Positions 56,496-64,000 of a DNA stretch of 64,000 nucleotides are shown here, in pieces (the first letter of the stretch is position 1; each line of letters starts with the position of its first letter). The notes under the pieces are model-generated. The model ran no database searches. It was not told the DNA's origin and saw nothing but the letters and a program-made list of their open reading frames with translations. Origin of the DNA: Beijerinckiaceae bacterium (lineage in GTDB: Bacteria; Pseudomonadota; Alphaproteobacteria; Rhizobiales; Beijerinckiaceae). Location of the stretch: the NCBI GenBank assembly GCA_947453155.1, contig CANGFE010000002.1, positions 26,905-90,904 of the forward strand, given 5' to 3'. The translations under genes were made by a program, and so were the position numbers.

Positions 56496-57619
56496 GAAAA
56501 TGTCTTTCGCGGATCAAAGGCGTCGCGCACGGCTTCACCGATGAAGATCAGCAGCGACAGCATGGCCGCAATAATGAAGAAGCCTGCCAGTCCCAGCCAT
56601 GGCGCTTGCAGATTGGCTTTGCCTTGCAGCAGCAATTCACCGAGCGACGGCGAGCCGGGCGGCAGACCGAAGCCGAGGAAATCAAGCGAAGTGAGCGTCG
56701 TGATGGAAGAGTTCAGCACGAATGGCAGGAAGGTGAGGGTCGCTACCATCGCATTGGGCAGAAGATGGCGGACCATGATCTTGCCATCAGACAGGCCGAG
56801 TGCACGCGCCGCATTCACATATTCAAAATTGCGCGCCCGCAAAAATTCGGCGCGCACCACATGCACAAGCGACACCCAGGAGAAAAGCAGCAAAATGCCG
56901 AGCAGAACAAAAAAGCCCGGCGTGATGATCGAAGAGACGATGATCAGCAGATAGAGATGAGGAAGAGACGACCAGATTTCGATGAAGCGCTGCGAGATCA
57001 AATCGGTCAGGCCACCGAAATAGCCCTGCACCGCGCCTGCCGCAATGCCGATCATCGATGAGACGCCAGCAAGGATGAGGCCGAAGAGAATAGAAATACG
57101 AAAGCCATAGATGAGGCGCGCAACTACATCGCGGCCTTGATCATCTGTGCCCAACCAATTCCATTCAATCGCGCGACAGCTTTGCGCTACGCTCTGGCAT
57201 TGCGCGTCACTCAGCCACCATGTTGGTGCAGACGGGGCAGGGGTCGGCAAATCACGCTGATGCGTGCGATAGGAAAAGCGGATCGGCGGCCAGAGCATCC
57301 AGCCATTGGCTTCAATCTCGCGCGCAATTTCTGGATCGCGATAATCGGTCTCCGCCAAAAAGCCGCCGAACTTTTCTTCCGGATAGGTTTTGACAACGGG
57401 AAAGAGAATCTCGCCTTTGTAAGAGGCGATGATCGGTCGATCATTGGCGATGAATTCAGCAAAGAGCGACAGGATGAAGAGCGTGATGAAAATCCAGAAC
57501 GACCAATAGCCGCGCCGATTGCTCTTGAAATTATCTAGGCGGCGCCGATTGATCGGCGAGAGTTTCAGAAAACCCTTTTGTGCGAGTGCAGGCGCCAGCG
57601 GTGCGGCAGATGTGGTCAT
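56492..57619 (-). CDS. yejE: Peptide ABC importer permease YejE
   Basis: Inner-membrane permease of the YejABEF importer. The 375-residue protein has an N-terminal helix (about 37-60), a large periplasmic insert typical of YejE (KTYPEEKFGGFLAETDYRDP), and the DppC-like core with WNWLGTDDQGRDVVARLIYG and the EAA loop YVNAARALGLSDGKIMVRHL. Start 57619 with GGGAGGTG upstream, one base after the yejB stop. Confidence 0.94.
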   Translation of the reverse strand: MTTSAAPLAPALAQKGFLKLSPINRRRLDNFKSNRRGYWSFWIFITLFILSLFAEFIANDRPIIASYKGEILFPVVKTYPEEKFGGFLAETDYRDPEIAREIEANGWMLWPPIRFSYRTHQRDLPTPAPSAPTWWLSDAQCQSVAQSCRAIEWNWLGTDDQGRDVVARLIYGFRISILFGLILAGVSSMIGIAAGAVQGYFGGLTDLISQRFIEIWSSLPHLYLLIIVSSIITPGFFVLLGILLLFSWVSLVHVVRAEFLRARNFEYVNAARALGLSDGKIMVRHLLPNAMVATLTFLPFVLNSSITTLTSLDFLGFGLPPGSPSLGELLLQGKANLQAPWLGLAGFFIIAAMLSLLIFIGEAVRDAFDPRKTFS

Positions 57620-57620
57620 C

Positions 57621-58715
57621 TCACACCTCCCGCGTTTCAAAATCGATGCGCGGATCAATCCACGTATAGGTGAGATCGGAGACGAGATTCACGATCAGGC
57701 CTAGCAGCGCGAAGATATAGAGATTGGCGAAGACCACCGGATAATCACGGTTGATGATCGATTCATAAGAAAGCAGGCCCAGTCCATCGAGCGAGAAAAT
57801 GCTCTCGATCAGCAGCGAGCCCGTGAAGAAGGCATGCACAAAAGCCGCCGGAAAGCCGGAGATGACAATCAGCATGGCATTGCGGAAGACATGCCCATAG
57901 AGCACTTGGCGCTCGGTCAGGCCCTTCATGCGGGCCGTCTGGACATATTGCTTGCGGATTTCTTCAAGAAAAGAATTTTTGGTGAGGAAGGTCGAGGTCG
58001 CAAAAGCGCCAATCGCCATGGCAGTGACCGGCAAAGCAATGTGCCAGAGATAATCGAGAATTTTTGCACCCCATGAGAGATCAGCAAAATTCTCCGACCA
58101 CAATCCGCGCAACGGAAAGATCTGCCAGAAGGAGCCGCCGGCAAAGAGCACGATCAAGAGAATGGCAAAGAGGAAACTGGGGATCGCATAGCCCACAATC
58201 ACCACCGCACTCGTCCATGTGTCAAAGCGCGAACCGTCTTTCACCGCTTTGCGAATGCCCAGCGGAATGGAGATGGCATAGGAGAGCAATGTCATCCAGA
58301 GGCCGAGCGAAATGGAAACGGGCAGTTTTTCTTTGATCAGCTGCAACACGGGTGTGTCGCGAAAATAGGAACGACCGAAATCAAAGACGGCATAATTCTT
58401 CACCATGATGAAGAAGCGCTCATAGGCAGGCTTATCAAAACCGAATTGCTTTTCGAGTTCGGCGATGAATTTCGGATCAAGCCCCTGCGCGCCGCGATAG
58501 CGCGAGTCAGCACCAGCTGATTGCGCATTGGCGCCGAGATCACTGGCCCCGCCACCAAAGCGCGCGGTCGCGCCTGAATCCAATCCTTGCAATTGCGCCA
58601 GCACGCGCTCCACCGGGCCGCCCGGTGCAAATTGCACGATGACGAATGAGATGAGCAGGATGCCGAAAATCGTCGGCACCATCAGGGCAAGGCGGCGGGC
58701 AATATAAGCGAGCAT
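57621..58715 (-). CDS. yejB: Peptide ABC importer permease YejB
   Basis: DppB-like permease. The 364-residue protein starts [20 protein letters not shown], has a periplasmic insert, and the EAA loop [20 protein letters not shown]. Family features [13 protein letters not shown] and the order yejA-yejB-yejE-yejF identify it. Follows yejA by 30 bp. Confidence 0.94.
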   Translation of the reverse strand: MLAYIARRLALMVPTIFGILLISFVIVQFAPGGPVERVLAQLQGLDSGATARFGGGASDLGANAQSAGADSRYRGAQGLDPKFIAELEKQFGFDKPAYERFFIMVKNYAVFDFGRSYFRDTPVLQLIKEKLPVSISLGLWMTLLSYAISIPLGIRKAVKDGSRFDTWTSAVVIVGYAIPSFLFAILLIVLFAGGSFWQIFPLRGLWSENFADLSWGAKILDYLWHIALPVTAMAIGAFATSTFLTKNSFLEEIRKQYVQTARMKGLTERQVLYGHVFRNAMLIVISGFPAAFVHAFFTGSLLIESIFSLDGLGLLSYESIINRDYPVVFANLYIFALLGLIVNLVSDLTYTWIDPRIDFETREV

Positions 58716-58745
58716 GCTTTTCCTTGGATCGGACGCGCGAGAGCG

Positions 58746-60614
58746 TCAGCCTTTATAGTCAATGCGTTTCGCTTTTTCAGCGTCCCACCACCAAGTGCCG
58801 GGCGCGCCCGTCGAATAGCGCGGCGTTTTTTCGGGCCGCGAAAAGACATCCCAATAAGCAATCAGGCTCTTGTCCTTATACCACATGGGAATCCAATAGC
58901 GCCCTGCGCGCAGCACGCGGTCGAGCGCGCGGCAAGCGACATTGAGCTCATCGCGCGTATCGGCGCGCGAAATTTTGTCGATGAGAAAATCAACTGCTTT
59001 GCTTTCAACACCCGCCACATTGCGTGTGCCCGGTGTTTTGGCCGCTTCCGACGACCAAGTGATGCGCAAGCCATCGCCGGGGGTGAAAGAACCACCTAGC
59101 GCCATGGTGACAATATCGAAATCGAAATTGTCGAGGCGGCGTTTATATTGTGCGGCATCAACCGTGCGGAAGGTCGAGGCAATGCCAAGCTTGCGCAAGT
59201 TTGCTTGCAGCGGCTCGGTGTGGGGCTTCAGTGCGCCAGAGGAATCGAGAAATTCAACTTCAAACGGCGTGCCGTCCGGCAAGAGCAAGCGATTATTGTC
59301 GCGCTTGCATCCGGCCGCGCGCAGCAAGTCATCGGCGCGACGCAGAAGATTGCGGTCGGAGCCCGAGCCATCCGAGCTTGGCGGCACATAGGGCTCGCCA
59401 AAGACTTCAGCTGGCACATCCGCGCGGAATTGTTCGAGCAGCGCCAGCTCTTCTTTTGACGGCAGTCCCGTCGCCTTCATGTCCGAATTTTCAAAGAAAG
59501 AGGCCATGCGCTTGTAAGCGGAATACATGATGTTGCGATTGGTCCAATCGAAATCAAACGCCAGACCAAAAGCCTCACGCACGCGGGCATCTTTGAACTT
59601 TCCGCGGCGCGTATTGAAATACCAACCTTGGCTCGGTGTCGGAGCGCCATTGGGCAATTCATCACGCTTCACGCGGCCGTCACGGACGGCAGGAAAATCA
59701 TAAGCGGTCGCCCATAGGCGCGCTGTATATTCCTCGTTGAAATTGATTTGGCCTGATTTAAAGCCCTCAAAAGCAACTTGGCGTTCGCGATAATATTCAT
59801 AGCGAATGCGGTCGAAATTATTCTGGCCGACATTCACGGGCAGTTTTTCTGCCCAATAGTTTTTCACGCGTTCAAATTCGATATAGCGGCCTTGTTCAAA
59901 GCGCGCGACTTTGTATGGGCCGGAGCCGAGCGGAGCTTCTAGCGTCGAGGCTTCAAAGTCGCGGCCTGTCCAATATTTTTCCGAAAAGATCGGCAGGCCT
60001 GCAATCACCAGATGCAAATCGCGCGAGCGGTTTTTCGAAAAGCGCACGATGAGTGTGTCATCGCTCTCGGCGTCCGCGCCAAGAAACTCCGTGAGGATCG
60101 AGCGATAGACCGGGTGGCCTTTGCTCTTGAGCAGATTGAAAGAGAAAGCCGCATCACGCGCGGTCAGTTTCGAGCCGTCGTGAAAACGTGCTTCGGGTCG
60201 AATGTGAAAGCGATAGGTCAGTTTGTCAGGCGCGATCCGCACTTTATCGGCAACAAGGCCGTACATGGAGCCGGGCTCATCGCCCGAGCCTGACATGAGC
60301 GTGTCGAATGTCATGTCCATGCCGGCTGCGCCATCGCCTTTGAAGACGAAAATATTCAGCGTGTCGAAGGTCTCGAAATTCTGATTGCCGCTCGTGTTTT
60401 TAATCTGAACAGAGAGCGTGCCGCCGCGTGGCGCTTGCGGGTTCACATAAGCGAAATGCGGGAAATTGGGCGGCAATGCCAATTCGCCGAATGTGGAGAG
60501 GCCATGGGTTTCCACTTCGCCAGCCGCTTGGGCCTGCGCCCATCCGCGCGGCCAAGCGAGGTTGGCGGCGGCGCTGGCAGCCAAAGTCAGCGTGGTGCGG
60601 CGGGTGAAACTCAT
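58746..60614 (-). CDS. yejA: Peptide-binding protein YejA
   Basis: Periplasmic oligopeptide-binding protein (SBP family 5) for the Yej importer; in E. coli it also takes up microcin C. The 622-residue protein has a twin-arginine-like leader (TRRTTLTLAASAAANLAW), then HGLSTFGELALPPNFPHFAY, KLTYRFHIRPEARFHDGS and YRERQVAFEGFKSGQINF, as in YejA. First gene of yejA-B-E-F-deoB. Confidence 0.94.
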   Translation of the reverse strand: MSFTRRTTLTLAASAAANLAWPRGWAQAQAAGEVETHGLSTFGELALPPNFPHFAYVNPQAPRGGTLSVQIKNTSGNQNFETFDTLNIFVFKGDGAAGMDMTFDTLMSGSGDEPGSMYGLVADKVRIAPDKLTYRFHIRPEARFHDGSKLTARDAAFSFNLLKSKGHPVYRSILTEFLGADAESDDTLIVRFSKNRSRDLHLVIAGLPIFSEKYWTGRDFEASTLEAPLGSGPYKVARFEQGRYIEFERVKNYWAEKLPVNVGQNNFDRIRYEYYRERQVAFEGFKSGQINFNEEYTARLWATAYDFPAVRDGRVKRDELPNGAPTPSQGWYFNTRRGKFKDARVREAFGLAFDFDWTNRNIMYSAYKRMASFFENSDMKATGLPSKEELALLEQFRADVPAEVFGEPYVPPSSDGSGSDRNLLRRADDLLRAAGCKRDNNRLLLPDGTPFEVEFLDSSGALKPHTEPLQANLRKLGIASTFRTVDAAQYKRRLDNFDFDIVTMALGGSFTPGDGLRITWSSEAAKTPGTRNVAGVESKAVDFLIDKISRADTRDELNVACRALDRVLRAGRYWIPMWYKDKSLIAYWDVFSRPEKTPRYSTGAPGTWWWDAEKAKRIDYKG

Positions 60615-60703
60615 AGGCGTCCTCGTCGATCGGTGGCTACCGATGATTCGGGGCGATTATGTCGCTTTTTCGGATGCGTGCCAGCAGGCTCGCGCTCAAA
60701 TGA

Positions 60704-60730
60704 AAAAGGCCGGGACACGCCCGGCCTTTT
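60704..60730 (-). terminator. Rho-independent terminator of the cytochrome c gene
   Basis: AAAAGGCCGGG (60704-60714) and CCCGGCCTTTT (60720-60730) form an 11-bp stem with a 5-nt loop; on the minus strand five T follow. It separates cytochrome c from yejA. Confidence 0.9.
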
Positions 60731-60750
60731 GAAAGCAAATTGTGTCGGGC

Positions 60751-61293
60751 TTACTTGCCCGGCAGCGGGGCCGGTGCGTCGGCCTGCGCGCGCAGGTAAG
60801 CGATGATATCGGCGCGCTTGGCCGCATCCTTTTCGCCGCCGTAGGCCATTTTCGTGCCCGAGGCGAAGCCCTTCGGATTAGCGATGAAATGGTCGAGATT
60901 GTCGTAGGACCAGTTGCCACCCTTGCCCTTAAGGGCATCGGAATAGCCAAAGCCTGCGACCGAGCCGATGGGACGGTTCACAATATTATAGAGTGCCGGG
61001 CCAACCTTGTTGGCGCCGCCCTTATCAGCCACGTGGCAAGCTGTGCAGGGCTTGAACAGGCCTTCGCCCTTTTTGGCATCAGCTTTGGCCAGCAGCTCAG
61101 GGAGCGGAACAGCGCTCGCGGCGGCAGCAGAGGCGCCACCAGCAGAGGCTTCTTCAGCTGCGGGCAGAGCATAGGCCGATTGCTTCGGCACGCCGCCCTT
61201 GAAAACTGCATCGGAAACGATGCCGAGACCCATGATGAACAGAAGCGTGCCAAGCACTGCGCCGGCGATTTTGTTGAATTCAAAGGAATCCAT
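60751..61293 (-). CDS. Membrane-anchored class I cytochrome c (CycM-like)
   Basis: Electron carrier on the periplasmic side of the inner membrane, probably between the bc1 complex and a terminal oxidase. Start 61293 (MDSFEFNKIAGAVLG). The 180-residue protein has an uncleaved helix (about 10-27), an Ala-rich linker (about 43-66), the haem site C83-T-A-C86-H87 and the sixth ligand M149 in GTKMAYGG. The gap of 259 bp to kdsB holds no gene I can support. Confidence 0.92.
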   Translation of the reverse strand: MDSFEFNKIAGAVLGTLLFIMGLGIVSDAVFKGGVPKQSAYALPAAEEASAGGASAAAASAVPLPELLAKADAKKGEGLFKPCTACHVADKGGANKVGPALYNIVNRPIGSVAGFGYSDALKGKGGNWSYDNLDHFIANPKGFASGTKMAYGGEKDAAKRADIIAYLRAQADAPAPLPGK

Positions 61294-61552
61294 GTCTCTG
61301 GGGCTCCGCATTAATTTATCTCTTGGACCGCGCGACCCGCACGGCCATGGGCGCGGCGCTTTTGAGTGAGCGCGCGCGGGCGTTGATTACCCGCTTTGCC
61401 GCCGTCTTGGCAACAGAGTATAAGGGCCCCCGCACTGATACCTTTTGCCGCTTGGCTTGCGGCGGTTGCTGACCTGATCACGGCCCCGCGCTGTGAAATT
61501 GGGACCGTCCCGCCAAAATCCACCTAACTATCTGATAATAAATCAAAAACTC

Positions 61553-62290
61553 ATGTCCGATCCGATCGTTCTTGTTCCAGCCCGTTTGGGCTCCACCCGG
61601 CTGCCCAACAAGCCGCTCGCTGAAATCCACGGCGAGCCAATGATCGTGCATGTCTGGCGCCGCGCCGTTGAGGCGGGCATTGGCCCCGTTTTGGTGGCCG
61701 GTGACGCGCCGGAAATCGTCGAAGCGGTCAAAAAAGCCGGTGGTGAGGCGGTGCTCACGCGCGCCGACCATGAATCGGGCTCCGACCGCATCTGGGAAGC
61801 GGTGGAATTGTTCGATCCTGAAGGCCGCCACGACATCATCGTCAATGTGCAGGGCGATTTGCCGACAATTGAGCCTTATGCGATTCAGGCCTCGCTTTTG
61901 CCCCTCGCTGATCCCGCCGTTGATATTGCGACACTCGCGGTCGAGATCACACGCGAAGAAGAGCGGCGTGATCCGAATGTCGTGAAAATTGTCGCGACGC
62001 CTTTGTCGGCAGGGCGCATGCGCGCGCTTTATTTCTCGCGCGCCACCGTGCCTTACAATGATGGTCCGCATTATCATCACATCGGACTTTACGCTTATCG
62101 CCGCAAAGCGCTGCAACGCTTTGTGCAGCTGCCGCCCTCCACTTTGGAAAAGCGCGAGAAGCTCGAACAATTGCGCGCGCTCGAAGCAGGCATGCGCATT
62201 GACGTGTCGCTCGTTGATGCTGTGCCGCTGGGTGTCGATACGCCACATGATCTCGAGCGCGCGCGTGCGCTGCTCGACCCTAAGGATTAA
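61553..62290 (+). CDS. kdsB: 3-deoxy-manno-octulosonate cytidylyltransferase
   Basis: Activates Kdo to CMP-Kdo for LPS core/lipid A. Start 61553 ([20 protein letters not shown]). The 245-residue protein has the nucleotidyltransferase motif [34 protein letters not shown] and the C-terminal [17 protein letters not shown]. Three bases separate it from pheA. Confidence 0.96.
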   Translation: MSDPIVLVPARLGSTRLPNKPLAEIHGEPMIVHVWRRAVEAGIGPVLVAGDAPEIVEAVKKAGGEAVLTRADHESGSDRIWEAVELFDPEGRHDIIVNVQGDLPTIEPYAIQASLLPLADPAVDIATLAVEITREEERRDPNVVKIVATPLSAGRMRALYFSRATVPYNDGPHYHHIGLYAYRRKALQRFVQLPPSTLEKREKLEQLRALEAGMRIDVSLVDAVPLGVDTPHDLERARALLDPKD

Positions 62291-62293
62291 AAT

Positions 62294-63151
62294 ATGTCAC
62301 AGAAGATCATTGCCTATCAGGGCGAGCCGGGCGCCAATTCGCATATGGCCTGTATGGATGTTTATCCTGATTGGCAGCCGCTTCCTTGCGAAACATTCGA
62401 AGATGCTTTGGGTGCCATTCAGGATGGCACAGCGCAGCTTGGCATGATTCCGATTGAAAATTCGCTCGCCGGTCGCGTGGCGGATATTCATCATCTGTTG
62501 CCAGCTTCCGGCCTGCATATTGTGGACGAATATTTTCTGCCCATTCATTTCCAGCTGATGGCGATCAAGGGTGCGAAGCTTGAGGGTATTAAAGAGGTTT
62601 ACAGCCATATTCATGGGCTGGGCCAATGCCGCAAGATCATCAAAAAACTGGGCTTAAAAGCGCATAATGGCGGCGACACCGCGGGCTCCGCGCGTCAGGT
62701 TGCGGAGTGGAAAGATTCCACACGCGCGGCGCTGGCACCTGCCATGGCTGCAGATATTTACGGGCTCGATATTCTTGCGCGCGATGTCGAAGATGCGGCG
62801 CATAACACGACGCGCTTTGTCGTTTTGTCGAAGGAGCAAAGCTGGGCAAAGCCCGATGCTGGCCCTTTGGTGACGAGTTTCGTTTTCCGCGTACGCAATG
62901 TGCCGGCCGCTTTGTATAAAGCGCTCGGCGGCTTTGCGACCAATGGCGTGAATATGTCGAAGATTGAGAGCTATATGGTGGAAGGCGAATTCGCCGCCAC
63001 TCAGTTCTTGTGTGATGTCGATGGTCATCCGGAAGATCCCGCACTGGCGCGCGCGCTGGAAGAGTTGGAATTCTTCACGCGCGAAGTGCGCATTCTGGGT
63101 GTCTATCCCGCGCATCCGTTCCGCGTGGAGACGCAGAAGGCGGCTGAGTAA
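62294..63151 (+). CDS. pheA: Prephenate dehydratase
   Basis: Converts prephenate to phenylpyruvate in phenylalanine synthesis. The 285-residue monofunctional enzyme has the two-lobed catalytic domain (IAYQGEPGANS; IPIENSLAGRVADIHHLL; NTTRFVVLS) and an ACT domain (about 195-270) for feedback by phenylalanine, where the usual ESRP reads ESYM. No chorismate mutase part. Confidence 0.96.
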   Translation: MSQKIIAYQGEPGANSHMACMDVYPDWQPLPCETFEDALGAIQDGTAQLGMIPIENSLAGRVADIHHLLPASGLHIVDEYFLPIHFQLMAIKGAKLEGIKEVYSHIHGLGQCRKIIKKLGLKAHNGGDTAGSARQVAEWKDSTRAALAPAMAADIYGLDILARDVEDAAHNTTRFVVLSKEQSWAKPDAGPLVTSFVFRVRNVPAALYKALGGFATNGVNMSKIESYMVEGEFAATQFLCDVDGHPEDPALARALEELEFFTREVRILGVYPAHPFRVETQKAAE

Positions 63152-63158
63152 ATTTCTT

Positions 63159-63239
63159 CGTCATTGCGAGCGCCAGCGCGGATCAGGTCCGACGTGAGTG
63201 CTATGGATTGCTTCGTCGTTGCACTCCTCGCAAAGACGA
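63159..63239. repeat. Palindromic intergenic repeat, copy 4
   Basis: Arms CGTCATTGCGAG and CTCGCAAAGACG with ATGGATTGCTTCG inside. Degenerate in the centre. It lies just after pheA, in the convergent gap with folK. Confidence 0.8.
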
Positions 63240-63255
63240 GCTCGGCCCGTTCCTC

Positions 63256-63300
63256 CGTCATTGCGAGGAGGCCGCAGGCCGACGCGGCAATCCATAGCGC
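63256..63300. repeat. Palindromic intergenic repeat, partial copy 5
   Basis: CGTCATTGCGAGGAGG followed by GGCAATCCATAGCGC, a half-length copy. Its GCAATCCATAG is the reverse complement of CTATGGATTGC in copy 4, so the two could pair with one another. Confidence 0.75.
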
Positions 63301-63312
63301 TATCTTGATCGA

Positions 63313-63786
63313 TTAAACGCGCGTCATCCCGCTGGCATCTACTTGCGCAAGCCAGTCACGCACGCTCTTGCCCGCAATCATCAAATCCGGCGCAAGATCG
63401 GCCATGGGCGCCAGTACAAAAGCGCGCTCATGCGCATGCGGGTGCGGCACAGTCAGGCGCTCGTCTGCAATCGTCTGATCATCATAAGCAATAATATCGA
63501 GATCAATCGTGCGCGGGCCCCAGCGCTCTTCGCGCACGCGCCCTGAGGCGCGCTCGATGGTCAGGCATAAATCCAGCAGATCATGTGCGGAGAGATCAGT
63601 CTCAATCTCGGCGGCCATGTTCAGAAAATCTGGCTGGTCCGTCTTGCCCCAGGGCGGCGTGCGATAGATGGCAGATTCTTTCAGCACCTCGACATGCGCC
63701 TGCGCGCGCAAAGCAGCAAGGCTGGTGCGGAAAGCTTGTTCCACATCGCCGACATTGCCGCCCAGCGCGAGATAAGCACGCACCAT
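63313..63786 (-). CDS. folK: 2-amino-4-hydroxy-6-hydroxymethyldihydropteridine pyrophosphokinase
   Basis: Adds diphosphate to the pterin in folate synthesis. I use ATG 63786 (MVRAYLALGGNVGD); GTG 63792 is possible. The 157-residue protein has YRTPPWGKTDQPDFLN and the catalytic RWGPRTIDLDIIAYDD plus VPHPHAHERAFVLAPM. It follows folB by a few bases. Confidence 0.95.
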   Translation of the reverse strand: MVRAYLALGGNVGDVEQAFRTSLAALRAQAHVEVLKESAIYRTPPWGKTDQPDFLNMAAEIETDLSAHDLLDLCLTIERASGRVREERWGPRTIDLDIIAYDDQTIADERLTVPHPHAHERAFVLAPMADLAPDLMIAGKSVRDWLAQVDASGMTRV

Positions 63787-63793
63787 GGTCACA

Positions 63794-64000
63794 TCAGGTG
63801 CGCGGCAGGCGCAGATGAATGCCCACAGCCGATAGACGCTCAGGGATCGGCGGCTTCAATTTGCGCACGCGCAAATCAACCATGGTCACGGCCGGAAATT
63901 CTGCGAGCAGTCCTTTTGCAACGGCAGCCGCAGCTGTCTCGACCAGCTTGTAGCGCGTATCGACGAACAGCTTGCGCACCGTGTCGACGATCTTGGCATA
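63794..64000 (-). CDS. folB: Dihydroneopterin aldolase FolB, 3' part
   Basis: Makes the pterin substrate of FolK. The frame is open at the window edge, beginning YAKIVDTVRKLFVD, so the N-terminal half is outside. The visible 68 residues match the FolB C-terminus: KLVETAAAAVAKGLLAEFP and VRKLKPPIPERLSAVGI. The pair folB-folK is normal. Confidence 0.88.
   Translation of the reverse strand, partial: YAKIVDTVRKLFVDTRYKLVETAAAAVAKGLLAEFPAVTMVDLRVRKLKPPIPERLSAVGIHLRLPRT

Noticed and set aside
1..64000. tRNA, rRNA, prophage, insertion sequence, integrase or CRISPR array
   Set aside because: I looked for cloverleaf-like gaps, transposase or integrase motifs and spaced repeats and saw none; all larger gaps are explained by repeats, promoters or terminators.

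Overview
The window looks like a chromosomal core segment of an alphaproteobacterium, most likely of the order Hyphomicrobiales (Rhizobiales). The support is the gene content: glnD, grpE, dnaKJ, a ChvI/CtrA-era alphaproteobacterial tad/cpa pilus locus, OlsB-type ornithine lipid synthesis, a PmtA-like methyltransferase, FzlA next to queG, and yejABEF. Regulatory sites agree: two RpoH-type heat-shock promoters and a perfect CtrA box. Base composition is moderately GC-rich and even, and coding density is very high. I see no rRNA, tRNA, prophage, insertion sequence or CRISPR array. The genus cannot be named from sequence reading alone.

Layout. 1-2.1 kb: 3' part of glnD (nitrogen sensing), then grpE. 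2.2-6.6 kb (minus): alkB, gpmA, dapB, a BrnT/BrnA toxin-antitoxin pair, pyrF and a PmtA-like methyltransferase. 6.7-9.9 kb (minus): dnaK-dnaJ with an RpoH promoter. 10.2-13.4 kb (minus): ssuA-ssuC-ssuB-like sulfonate-type ABC importer followed by an OsmC protein. 13.5-24.5 kb: DNA repair (ogt, nth), a DUF2244 membrane protein, uppP, fzlA-queG-SDR operon, olsB, comM, hrpB. 24.6-35 kb: kup with a histidine-rich N-terminus, ugd, maeB, mutS, a phosphohexomutase.

35-45 kb: a complete tad (Flp) pilus locus: a solitary CpaC-N-domain protein, two tandem Flp pilins, cpaA, cpaB-cpaC-cpaD-cpaE-cpaF-tadB-tadC on the plus strand and tadD converging from the other side. A TTAA-N7-TTAA CtrA box sits before cpaB, which would tie pilus assembly to the cell cycle. 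45-47.8 kb: M17 aminopeptidase, MarR regulator, NlpC/P60 hydrolase. 47.8-55 kb: nucleoside catabolism (deoA-deoC-punA-cdd, and deoB), interrupted by an opposite-strand DUF1194-ggt pair. 55-60.6 kb: yejABEF peptide importer, with deoB translationally coupled to yejF. 60.7-64 kb: membrane-anchored cytochrome c, kdsB, pheA, folK and the 3' part of folB.

Most of the window is ordinary core biology. No undescribed system is convincingly visible. The most useful second-look signals are the matched RpoH promoters of grpE and dnaK, the CtrA box of the cpa operon, a direct-repeat operator in front of brnT, an orphan plus-strand terminator suggesting a small RNA, a family of about 80-bp palindromic repeats in convergent gaps, and the histidine-rich Kup and histone-H1-like Nth N-terminal tails.
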